Shown piece after piece: positions 54,870 to 64,000 of a stretch of DNA of 64,000 nt. The notes under the pieces are model-generated. The model was not told where the DNA came from. It saw nothing but the letters and a program-made list of their open reading frames with translations, and searched no databases. Positions within the stretch are counted from its first letter, which is position 1; each line of letters opens with the position of its first letter. A program made the position numbers and the translations under genes. Source of the DNA: Maratus speciosus (Eukaryota; Arthropoda; Arachnida; Araneae; Salticidae); the NCBI GenBank assembly GCA_963932465.1, contig OZ010794.1, positions 440,015,502 to 440,079,501 on the forward strand, read 5' to 3'.

Positions 54870-55510
54870 TGGCAACGATGGGGCACGGGGAGGGGAAATT
54901 ACTTTTACCGGCGACTACAATTTTTGCTGGCTACCAAATTGTCTTTCAATTTGTAGAACCCTGCGAGTATAAATACTTTTAGTTGGATATAGTTATATTT
55001 TAATACTTTTCAATCTATTGGAAAGTATTAAACATTCGAAATAAGTATAAAACCACTTCGTGTTGCATTCATATCTAACCTGAGATCCCTTTGTGTGGAG
55101 CCCTATAACATCGGGTCGTGAGTCAAGGGTCAACAACACGCTTTTAAGAGATTTGCATTAAATACACACGCAGCGTTCCATTATTATAGACGTCACAGAA
55201 ATATCTATTCGTTGGTGCTTATAAACGTAGGCGTTCACAGTTTTATGAACAAAACATCGCCTTTAAGAAAAAGTAACCACCCATAGGCGTTGGCGTTAAT
55301 GTATAGGAGAACCATAAATTATCTCTATAACCTTAAAAACCCGTAAAAGAAGTACCTATTAAAGATGTTTAGATGCCACATGTGGTATATGAATGGAAAA
55401 TATCTTCTTTTTTATGTTTGAAAATTTTGTTTTTCAAGCGGTAACTGTTCATAAAAATTAAATATTACGTATGGCTTATAGATCTTCTTGGGTAGTTGTA
55501 GTTCTAATAA
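54870..55510. other. unassigned intergenic DNA
   Basis: Nothing recognised beyond a short 'GGGGCACGGGGAGGGG' G-rich patch at 54880. Slightly more GC-balanced than its neighbours, with no open frame of note. Confidence 0.4.
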
Positions 55511-55518
55511 CAACGTTA

Positions 55519-56040
55519 AGAGGTCTGCACGGTCTGCCCATACTCGGGCCGTCCCGTGGGCCAGGCCGGCAAAATGAATGCAAGTTTTCAAATATATCGA
55601 GCTAGTCCGGCAGAATAAAGACAAATTTTTTAACGGGCCGGGCAGACAAAAAAATAATCGTGCCCCGCAGGGCTGATAAAATCAATTAAACGGGCCAGCC
55701 AGGCCGATAAAAAAATAAGCGATCCAACAGATCCGATATAACAAACTTAAAAGTATCAAACTAAGCTGATAAAATATGAACAGTTTTCAATGGACCTGGC
55801 TGGGCCGAGAACGAGTATAAATGTATGCTGCCCGAGTCAATGCTAGCTTGACAACATCAATACCGAAATGTAACATGCCCAGCGAAGTGATCGGCATCGG
55901 ACACAGTTACATCGTGTCTGATCTGAGTACGGGCTTATTTTTTTAGCAGACTCGGGCCAGACCATTATCAGGCTTACATTTTATCCTACATACGCGGGGC
56001 TGACCGGAAGTGTGCTTAATTGTGCCCAGGACGCGTGGGG
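55519..56040. repeat. GC-skewed degenerate repeats beginning GAGGTCTGCACGG
   Basis: After 'GAGGTCTGCACGGTCTGCCC' come about six ~30-bp degenerate repeats. Each is a 'GGGCC(A/G)GGC(C/A)G' block followed by 'ATAAAA..AAT' (for example 55623, 55690). Then come 'CTGGGCCGAGAACGAGTATA' and 'ACTCGGGCCAGACC'. A matching end, GAGGTCTACACGGACTCGG, is found on the other strand at 58110-58128. Subterminal GC repeats with a GGTCTGCAC end recall some hAT elements, but no target duplication links the two ends. Confidence 0.45.
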
Positions 56041-56164
56041 GAAGCACTTGTTTTCGGAAAACAGTTATAGTGATCACGAACTTCTGTTAACGGAATCTTT
56101 GGAAATATACTTTAATAAATCACTGAGAAATATTTTCTAACATCTACTTGTTTTTTTTTTTTTT

Positions 56165-56760
56165 TTTAACCATTTGGAAAAATGGTTATTGTCCTCGGTC
56201 AGGGTAGGAAATCAAAAACATATCTGAAGCGTTTTATTAGTTCAGTCCCGCATTTTATTCGTTTTCTGATTGGTCTATACAGTAATCTGTATTTTCTCTT
56301 TACTTTCAACAGAGATACTTCTGTTGCCACAACGGCAAAACAGTAATAAAAACTACAAAAAAAAATTATAACTCAGAAACAAATTGAGATACAACTTTCA
56401 AACAAATTGCATTTAAAAGTACATTTTTTTCTCTATACGACGATGTAAAAAGTAATATTGTGGGATATTTAGAAGTTTAAGAATGAAATTTCATTTAAAA
56501 TTGGTTCAGGAACATTAATGTTTAATCCATAGCGTACGTAATGTATGACCAGCTCCATAGAAGTTTAAAAATTTACAGTAACGAAAATTGTAAAACTGAA
56601 ATTTCTTTTCAAATTTGTTCATGATGGGTCCAGGAATGTTAATGTTTAATCCATGGCGTACCCAACGTATGATCAACTCCGTGCGATTTTTTATGTCTTA
56701 AATTTTAGTCTTTGAAAAAATCATTTTACAAATGGTCGTTGTAATTTGTTAAATTGCTTT
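56165..56760 (+). repeat. ~600-bp dispersed repeat, direct copy
   Basis: Inverted partner of 38310-38910, starting with the hairpin 'AACCATTTGGAAAAATGGTT'. It differs by an internal tandem duplication. 'AACATTAATGTTTAATCCAT' then 'AGCGTACGTAATGTATGACC' (56510) is repeated as 'AATGTTAATGTTTAATCCAT' then 'GGCGTACCCAACGTATGATC' (56635). Confidence 0.75.
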
Positions 56761-56984
56761 ATTATTATTTTTTTTATGATACAGCTTCAAAAGTTTCAAA
56801 AGAAATTTTCTTTAAAAATTTTTCTTTTAAAGTTTGTCTATGCGGTAATCCGGCCATGGACCAATCAACCGCACTGACTGAGCTTCTATGTGGTAAATTT
56901 AGTAGGAATATTTGTATTTCCAGTACGTTAACTTTTACGCTCACATAGACATATTTATAGAAATTATAGAAATAGACATTTTTT

Positions 56985-57075
56985 TTTCAAAGGGCTGCTA
57001 CTTTGTTGATTTTGAACTTTTTGACCTCAAAGTGCTTAAAGCTCCAGATATTATTATCTACTTTCATACAACAAA
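56985..57075 (+). repeat. ~90-bp direct repeat flanking the hAT element, left copy
   Basis: 'GGCTGCTACTTTGTTGATTT', 'TTGACCTCAAAGTGCTTAAA' and 'ATTATCTACTTTC' recur at 58541-58622 in the same order and orientation. The repeat may be part of a larger duplication that surrounds the element at 57459-58314. Confidence 0.7.
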
Positions 57076-57458
57076 GATTTTTTGTATTTATAGCGTAAGA
57101 CATTGTTTGAAACAATACATTTATTACTTTTTTAACATTTTTATACTCTTTTATAGAACTTAATGTATATCTGTATGCCATCGGAATGAATGTTTTGAAT
57201 TTTTGAAGAATGCACCAATTTTGAAATGATTGAAGAAAGCACCAGAAGAAAACTTCTAATGTCTGAGTCTAGGGTCTTTAGTTCAACCACATTCAAGTAA
57301 GATTTACTTTCTTTCGATTGAAAAAAATCGATATTTTTAAAAATATTTTTCTGTTCTCTGTAGATTATGCCTGTAAAACGATTTAGCCGAATGCGAAGTT
57401 CTTTCGTAGTTATTTAGTACTTTAGCACAACGCGTTCGTAGACTTGCGCTATTTTGGA

Positions 57459-58314
57459 CAGTGTTGGGCACGCTCACAAAAAAAAAAAAAAAAAAAAAAA
57501 AAAACTGAACTAATTCAAACTCAAACTCAATTTCTGAAAAATGAGTCAAGTTCACGCTCAAATTCAAAACTTTTCAAACGAACTCGCTCAACTCAAACTC
57601 ATTTAAGAAAGTGAGCGAAGTTAACTAAAAACTCGTTTTTTTTTTTTTTTTAATTATAGTTAAGTTCCTTTTTCACAAGGTCTGTCGTCTCTTGCAAATG
57701 TATTAGTACTTATTTTCAAACGGATTATTATATCCCCTTTTGCACCGGTCAAGAATTTCTTCCGTTTAAAACAGGATTTCGTCATACACAGATTTTTATA
57801 ACAGGTTTTACAGTACTGTATCCCCTCCTCCTCCTAGAAATAGATATGTGCTATTCTTTAAAGAGATTTTAATAGGAATTTTTACTTAAGGAGATTGTTC
57901 CTTAAACAGATTTTTGCACGAGTCAAACAGGGACGGGTGAATGCAAGCAGGGTTGTGACCGGGCCAGAAAATTTTGGTCGGTGCTTACTTCTAGGAAGAA
58001 TAAAGCACAAGCCCTGCAATAAGTCCGTTTCGGCCCGGGCCGAGCCTCCAGAGAAACCAAGACCCGGGAACGATTCAGAAAAACTGATGATCAGACTCGA
58101 CTCTTTCCGAGTCCGTGTAGACCTCTAAATGACATTTGAATGGAAAAAACGTGTTCTTAACGGCTGGAAAATTTTTAAATAAATTATGAAAAAAATTGAG
58201 TTTGAGTTGTAAATATCGTTCAAACTCACGGATTTTTTGAGCTTTCGTTCAACTCAAAGTTTACAGAAAGTGGGGTAAGTTTTCGCTCAATGAGTGCGCT
58301 CATGCCCAACACTG
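57459..58314. mobile_element. 856-bp non-autonomous hAT element
   Basis: Ends CAGTGTTGGGCACGCTCAC and, on the other strand, CAGTGTTGGGCATGAGCGCAC. Flanked by an 8-bp duplication, ATTTTGGA (57451-57458) and GTTTTGGA (58315-58322), 7/8. Subterminal repeats around 'AACTCAAACTCA' and 'TGAGTTTGAGTT' lie inside both ends (57508-57610, 58195-58265). A 27-base A run follows the left end. The middle contains a GC-rich segment ending in GTGTAGACCTC (58128) that may be a further nested fragment. No transposase. Confidence 0.87.
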
Positions 58315-58540
58315 GTTTTGGAGCACTATAAACACATTTTACGCAAAATGACTTTTTTCAAACTGGGCGGGATTAGAACGCAAAAACTATTAAACCGATC
58401 TTGCTAACTTTTTTTTTTTTTTAATTGAAGGTAATATAATTTATTGGAGCTTCGATCACTTTCAGCCATTTTTATAAAAAATAAATATTTTTAGAAGTAC
58501 GCCAAAGTGCGAAAAAGGGGGTCAGGTAGAGATATTTTTT

Positions 58541-58622
58541 TCAAATGGCTGCTACTTTGTTGTTTTTGAACTTGTTGACCTCAAAGTGCTTGAAGCTTCA
58601 AACGATATTATCTACTTTCCCA
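58541..58622 (+). repeat. ~90-bp direct repeat flanking the hAT element, right copy
   Basis: Same-orientation partner of 56985-57075: 'GGCTGCTACTTTGTTGTTTT', 'TTGACCTCAAAGTGCTTGAA' and 'ATTATCTACTTTCC'. Confidence 0.7.
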
Positions 58623-58639
58623 AACTGAATTACAATTAA

Positions 58640-58880
58640 ATAATGAAATTTTGTACTAATCACCATAAAACAAATGTACACACAGGACGCGTTTCGGCCT
58701 GGAAATTTTAACAGCCCGTCATCAGCCAATGTAAAAACGTGTCCGTACAGGGACAAGGCCACGAATGCCTCTTGCCCCCTTAGGGACACGTGTTTACATA
58801 CATTGGCTGATGACGGGCTGTTAAATCTTCCAGTCCGAAACGCGTCCTGTGTGTGCTTTTGTTTTTAGTGATTAATACAA
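58640..58880. repeat. ~100-bp-arm inverted repeat with hammerhead-like cores
   Basis: Arms at about 58650-58740 and 58790-58878 are close inverted copies around a ~50-bp centre. Each arm, read outward, gives 'CATTGGCTGATGACGGGCTG', a short A/T loop, 'CCAG(T/G)CC', 'GAAACGCGTCCTGTGTGT' and then 'TTTTGTTTT'. CTGATGA and GAAAC are the conserved boxes of the hammerhead ribozyme, and a stem can form between them (GGGCTG with CAGTCC). One extra C between CTGATGA and that stem is atypical. Penelope-like retroelements carry such ribozymes, so these may be element ends in opposite orientation. Confidence 0.5.
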
Positions 58881-58899
58881 ACTTTTATTATTTAATTGT

Positions 58900-59850
58900 G
58901 AGTTATCGTCAGTTTTCGGTGCTGTTTCATCAACATGAATTACAGTCAAGAAATTTTCCAGATAAAAATTGGATGATTATAAAAAGTGTTAAAAAACTAC
59001 TTTTACCTTACAACTTTTTACCTTTATACTTATTTAACAGTAACATCATGTAAAGTAAAATGCATAGATTAAAAAGCGAATTCTATCCTAGAGCTGAAAT
59101 GTTAACATGAGGAAGCCATGATTCACCTTTTTATCGTGTTCTCGTGCTGGCAGTTATGGGAATCCGATTCCTTTAGGCAGCGACTACTTTTTAAAAAGGA
59201 AGGCGATTGTGTATTAATTACTGAGTTTTTTGACAAGTCGCAAGTTGAAAAGGATGTACGATATTAATTTTTCAAATATTCTACCGCACAAGTGGAAATG
59301 AGCTTTGAATCAAAGGTAAGTAGATCCAGGAAGAAGAGGGGAGAGGGGGTATCATAGGATCATAATTCCCTTCTACATGTAAATAAACATTGAACAAATA
59401 TATTAAATTGTCAGGGAAATTTTTTGTATTCCGATGCCTTGAGTCTGATGTTGTTTTTTGCACCTGGCGGCAGAGAGGGAGTCAAAAGCTAGTAGAAATT
59501 ACCTGGGTCCAGCTTTTTTAATCCCTTAAAGATCGCTTAATGTTTGGAAAATCTATTAAAAACGTACCTATATTTTTTATTACAGAAATTGAATAATTAT
59601 AAGGTTTCTAAATAAAATATGCAATTAGTTTTTTTTTAAGGCGAAAAAAAAAAGATGTTATAGAATAAATTCAGATTTTTAGAAAAGCCATCAGGCGAGA
59701 ATTCTGTGTCTTAATGTTTGCTTTGTACCATACAAATTAATGCGAACAAGACCTTTATTTTTCACATCTTAGACCTTTATTTATCATCATCAAACAAATT
59801 TTTAGAAAAATATTTGAAATAATATATATACATTAAATTTTGATTATTAA
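58900..59850. other. AT-rich intergenic DNA
   Basis: No repeat partners seen in the window and no convincing frame. Short homopolymers only. Confidence 0.45.
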
Positions 59851-59862
59851 TATTTTTTTTTA

Positions 59863-60065
59863 GAGTGATATATTTCGAAACATGCAATACGAAGTCCAAC
59901 ATCACAATCAGCGCGAAAAACCAAACCCAGCCGGTAATATTCAGAGACTTCAGACGGAAATGCCAATTAAATTTTTCTGATTTCAGAAGTTTTTTCCAGC
60001 AATTAAATCTCCTACCCGGAAATATGACGGGCTCGAGAAATAACGAACGACACCTCAACTCGTGA
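59863..60065 (+). other. exon-like GC-balanced patch, unassigned
   Basis: A 200-bp stretch with more balanced base use follows a T-rich tract ending in AG at 59863, and has a possible donor (GCCG/GTAATA) near 59933. Two plus-strand frames are open: a 66-codon one ending at 60065 and one reading MQYEVQHHNQREKPNPAGN. A 93-codon minus-strand frame also covers it. Open frames on both strands make coding doubtful. I do not recognise any of the three products. Confidence 0.15.
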
Positions 60066-60369
60066 TATTGACGGGAGCGAGAATTAAGGGGTTAAAGAGC
60101 CACCACAAGTTCTGTTTTTTTAAAAATTAAATAACTAAAGCAAACTTTTTTACGTAAAATATTTAATGTGAAAAAAACCCCTTAGAACATGATTTGTGTA
60201 AGTTGTGTATTTTAATTTTAGTACACGGTAATTAAAAATAAATAAATACATAAAATTAGAATTTACATCTACAAATTAATCGTCAGATGTGGTGCAATTA
60301 TATAGGGCCCCAGCTTGCAAAATGACAAGGACCCACTGATACAGTTGGCTTCGTAGCAGCTGAAAATAT

Positions 60370-60485
60370 ACAGTACAATGGGTGATCGACTAACGAACTG
60401 TTCGGTTTACGAACAGATCGGTTAACGAAAACTTTCGCGAGACAATTTTATGTTCGGATAACGAACACATGTTCGGTTAACGAAC
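60370..60485 (+). mobile_element. pogo/Tigger-like terminal fragment
   Basis: Starts 'CAGTACAATGGGTGATCGAC', then repeats 'GTTCGG(T/A)T(T/A)ACGAAC' about four times in varied spelling. The CAGT start and repeated 'TAACGAAC' motifs resemble Tigger-type ends. No opposite end was found. Confidence 0.45.
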
Positions 60486-60600
60486 CGCTCATAAAACAAA
60501 GCCAAGAAGAAGCAATCCTGTGTTTCCGATTTGCTGAACTATAGTTAATTGCATCTATTATCGACTTAAAGAACATTTTAACAGTTGTATACGTAGGGCC

Positions 60601-61701
60601 CAGTGGCGTATCTAGACTTATCATTTCGGAGGGGGCTGAGATATAGTAAAAGTTTCTAAGAGGGAATCACAAGAAACTGAAAAAATTCCGCTTTAAGCAG
60701 GTTTTTATCGTAGCAGGTAACGCATCTACAATCAAACCTGCTAAGATAAAATCGCATGGGACTGGGGAAAATTTCGTTTTTGGCAAGATTTTGTCTTCAC
60801 AAGTAGTGAAGGTTCTATGGTTATACAATCTTTTTAAACCTGAATACTGAAAATTATCTACTAAAAGGTATCTCAATAAGTAGTATTTAAAATCGAATTT
60901 AACAACAAATTTAAAATTATTTAGAACGTTCTCACTCTACCCGCCCTCCCCACCTCCTTCAACACATTCTAGGACTTATTTTGGAGCATACATGCACGGC
61001 ATTTGCAATACTTAAGTATTGAATAGCGTTTTTCATTTTCTCATAAATGGGATACATTTGGAATAGCAGCTCCATGATGATGACCTTTCTCAATCTATGC
61101 ATTACCATAAACCCTTAAGGGGCGGTGGTATACATTATATCCCACCTAATTTTAATCAAGATTTACACCAGAAACTTTTAATTAAATTTCACTTTTATAA
61201 CTTTGGTGGAAAACAGTTGTAAAATCGTTTTTCCTTATTTTGAAGTAAAATTTTTTGAGAATTCCGGTGTGAATTCAACGTTATAAAACCACAATTGCTT
61301 GCCCCTGAAAGGGTGTTAAATCACAGATTTTCAACTGATAAATAGAAAGTGTGAGACTTCTGTTAATGTTTTTTAAACTAATTAAAATTAATAATGCATT
61401 TTTAATCACCACATATCACGTTTTACATAATAAAACGCGTGTGAGAGCCCGTGTATAACGGAAACTTGTCTAAAATGGCTATTTCGTGGTCTCTGCAAAA
61501 TAACACTTTTTAAGATGAAAACCTGTTTAAAACGGAATATTTTTCTGGTTTCTTTTGAATTTCATCTTCGCAGGTTTCATTACATTTTGGATACATTGAT
61601 GTTTACATTACATCATACAACTTTCGTAATTAAACTTGATATTTTTACAAATTTCGGAGAGGGCTGGAGCCCTATCAGCCCACCCCTTAAATACGCCACT
61701 G
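60601..61701. mobile_element. 1.1-kb non-autonomous hAT element
   Basis: Ends CAGTGGCGTATCTAG and, on the other strand, CAGTGGCGTATTTAA; CAGTGGCGTA is a widespread hAT terminus. Flanked by an 8-bp duplication GTAGGGCC (60593-60600) and GCAGGGCC (61702-61709), 7/8. Inner arms are also inverted: 'AAGCAGGTTTTTATCGTAGC' on the left faces 'AAACAGGTTTTCATCTT' on the other strand. This is why small frames containing KTCLKRN occur on opposite strands. No transposase. Confidence 0.88.
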
Positions 61702-61709
61702 GCAGGGCC

Positions 61710-62080
61710 TAATTAATTCATGAGCTAGTGGAGGTTCAGGTCCTACATTTTAGCGCCCCCAAATTAGAATGAATAGATTAGAAACATTAATTATTTATAT
61801 TTTTGTCTCTTTTTATAAAAAATTTTTAATTGCAAATTAACTATTTTAATTGAAATTTAGTTCACAAATTATTAACAGGCTCTAGGCTCCTCTTAAGCTT
61901 TGTCGGGCCTTGCAATAAACACGGTCTTTCAAGGAACTGAAGAGTTTTTAAAAGGTCAAAATGGCAAATTGATATGATTTAATGCTGTAGTCAATCAATG
62001 TAATCCTAAAAGTTTTACAAAGAACATGGCATTTATATATTTTTTAAATACAACACGACACAGACAAAGCCTTCAATATA
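61710..62080. other. AT-rich intergenic DNA
   Basis: A 'CTAGTGGAGGTTCAGGTCCT' patch just after the hAT element may belong to an older repeat. Nothing else is supported. Confidence 0.4.
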
Positions 62081-62081
62081 C

Positions 62082-62180
62082 GAACACAAATACGTCATTG
62101 CGTTCGAAATGGGAGACTCTACAATTATTTGACTATCCCATAGTAATTATCCCATTTCAAACGAAGTAACGTATTTGTAT
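62082..62180. repeat. ~95-bp hairpin
   Basis: 'CAAATACGTCATTGCGTTCG' then 'AAATGGGA' is mirrored by 'CAAATACGTTACTTCGTTTG' then 'AAATGGGA' on the other strand, with a loop of about 35 bp. Size and shape fit a very short foldback element. Confidence 0.65.
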
Positions 62181-62399
62181 GACTGGAACAGCAATTAATA
62201 ATAAAAATATTCTCTGACGATAGCCGCGGGAATGGCAAGCCGAAAGCACTAAGAAATTTTACATAAAATGTATAGTTTTTAACATGTAACATCTATATTA
62301 TTATTATTATTGTAGCTTTTTAAGTAAAATAAAACAGTGTGCTTTTTAAAGTTCATATTGTGTATTTTGTAAAGAAAAAAAAATGGTTTTCACAATATA

Positions 62400-63300
62400 T
62401 TCTGTAACCCCCGGGGGGAGGGGGCGGATTGGATCCTATAGTTTAGTTAATATGCAATAGAAAAGTGCTATGCATATCATAACTCCGAGAGTAATTTCTC
62501 ACAGATAGGGGCTGTGTATATATAACGTTATCATTTTAGGAGGGAGGGGGGATGTCACATGATATCGTAAGATATCTATCTCTAACGGGAGGGGTATATT
62601 TTGATATCGTTAACATTTTTGATCCAATCAAATTTTCTCTTTTTATTTATAATGTGTTCTTTACACCAAAACAGTCTGTTATATTTTTTTAGTCTGTTAT
62701 CCTATAGAAATATAAAGATATTATTAAAATCATTAAATTATTATAAAATTATTTAATTCTAAAATATGGAATACCCCAACGTTTGACCTTCCTATTCTTC
62801 TGTCATATGTGTATGGATATATAATCTGCTATTTGAAAACCAACTGCAAAGTATGTTTAATATGATACTTGTGTTTACTAGTAAAAAAATGAGAAAGAAT
62901 GTTGTGCATCTGTTTTGTTGATAAGCTCTGTCTGCCCCCCTACCCGTACAGGGACAAGTGCAAGCAGACATTATTACTGTTGAATGCATTATGTAACAGA
63001 AAGTCGTTATTAAATACTTTTAAATACTAACTATTTATTTTAAGTGTTACGTGATATAAAGTTACTTAATATACAAAGTGATATTTTATTGATTTCTCTT
63101 CATTTGAATCAATAAAGCATGCGAAAAATAAACGTACAACAATATCTGTATATCACACCAAACAAAAGAAAAAAAATTGAAAAATGGAAATTTGATTTTT
63201 AGGCATTGATAACGATATCATTATTGGGGGGGGGGGGGTGCAGGTATGATATCGTCAGGGAGGAGGGGGTCCAAAATTACCGAACAGTTTATAATGTTAT
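62400..63300. repeat. G-rich segments with GATATCGT motifs
   Basis: Two clusters, 62405-62620 and 63195-63270, combine G runs ('GGGGGGAGGGGGCGGATT', 'GGAGGGAGGGGGGATGTCAC', a 13-base G run near 63226) with GATATCGT in both orientations (four or five copies). They look like eroded remnants of one repeat family, with AT-rich sequence between. No ends or frame can be defined. Confidence 0.4.
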
Positions 63301-64000
63301 ATATGTTACAGATCCATACCAATAAGGATAATAACACAGTGATAGTAAAATAAATTTTAAATATTACTGCTTATAATTCCTTTAATTCATTCTAAATTAA
63401 AAATCAAGAGTACAGGGATTTTTTGCAAAAAAAAATAGCTCTGTTGTTTTTAAAGCATTGCTAAAAATTTTGAAAACATTCGATTTTTATTCTAAACCAT
63501 TTATTCTAAACCAATGATGTCATTCTAATTTTATAAATCATGAGACTTTCTGATTGGTATAAAACTATATATCATTCTAAACTGGCACACTAAAACTTTT
63601 CTGACTGACGTGTTGTCATTCTAAGCTTGTTCCTGTTAAACTTATGCGAAGACTTTTAAAAATACATTCCAGTTTTACGAACTTTCTTCCTGAATTAATC
63701 AACTTTCGCATTTTCTTGGAAAACAGATGTCTTTTTAATCCAGTAGCGTTTAATAATTTTTATATGAAGCAAATAATTTTATTATCTTCATTCAGACATA
63801 ACAGTTTAGAAGACAAAGTATGTAATATTTCTTTTCAATATGATTGTTTATGAAATTTTGTACACTAGTACACTTTAAAGAGTAGGAGAGAGGGGGGCAC
63901 ATGTGAACAGGGGGAAGATGTAAACATCGCACTTTTTCATTAGTTAATTTATGTTTTTTTCATTTGAAAAAAATTACCAAAGATGGCAACACCTGTAGAC
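63300..64000. other. AT-rich intergenic DNA to window end
   Basis: 'TTCTAAACCA' type motifs recur a few times between 63490 and 63590 ('CATTCTAA' four times), and a G-rich 'AGAGGGGGGCACATG' patch lies near 63887. No gene is seen. The 69-codon frame near 63644 is AT-biased and unassigned. Confidence 0.4.

Overview
This window is eukaryotic, AT-rich, non-coding DNA made almost entirely of transposable elements, satellites and old repeats. I found no intact host gene. The only recognisable protein-coding sequence is a Tc3-like Tc1/mariner transposase with two in-frame stop codons (23639-24634). No open frame exceeds about 130 codons. The long AT, poly-A and poly-C tracts, the tRNA-derived SINEs with target-site duplications and the mix of hAT, Tc1/mariner, pogo and piggyBac-like elements suggest an arthropod. 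The SINE resembles ones I associate with spiders and other arachnids, but that is recollection and cannot be checked here.

Layout. 0-13 kb: scattered MITEs, one full-length SINE (3397-3637), four same-strand copies of a ~240-bp repeat, a 31-bp minisatellite with a ~300-bp higher-order period (8462-9560) and a tRNA-like sequence (12644-12716). 15.8-18.3 kb: two head-to-head copies of a composite repeat built from ~130-180-bp monomers. 18.3-36.8 kb: tandem ~1.1-kb units riddled with insertions (palindromic MITEs, a foldback pair, the Tc3-like element, a hAT element, a pogo-like element, a truncated SINE). One of these insertions is a 5.76-kb segment (25415-31176) with inverted ends rich in TGACGTCA and a 9-bp target duplication. 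37-41 kb: another SINE, a dispersed ~600-bp repeat, and a 1.8-kb element holding four 327-bp satellite units. 42-50 kb: block duplications, a 201-bp MITE nearly identical to one at 21.9 kb, further palindromic elements and long TA and GACA/GACG microsatellites. 50-64 kb: an inverted paralogue of the composite at 27-28.8 kb, more MITEs, two hAT elements with 8-bp duplications, and a 100-bp-arm inverted repeat carrying hammerhead-ribozyme-like motifs.

Function. Nothing here works as an operon or pathway. The interest lies in the insertion history. Repeated sequences act as internal controls: the empty site for several insertions can be read from a sister copy inside the same window. Most short open frames on both strands are shadows of repeats or low-complexity DNA. 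All family assignments rest on termini, target duplications and alignment by eye, not on database searches.
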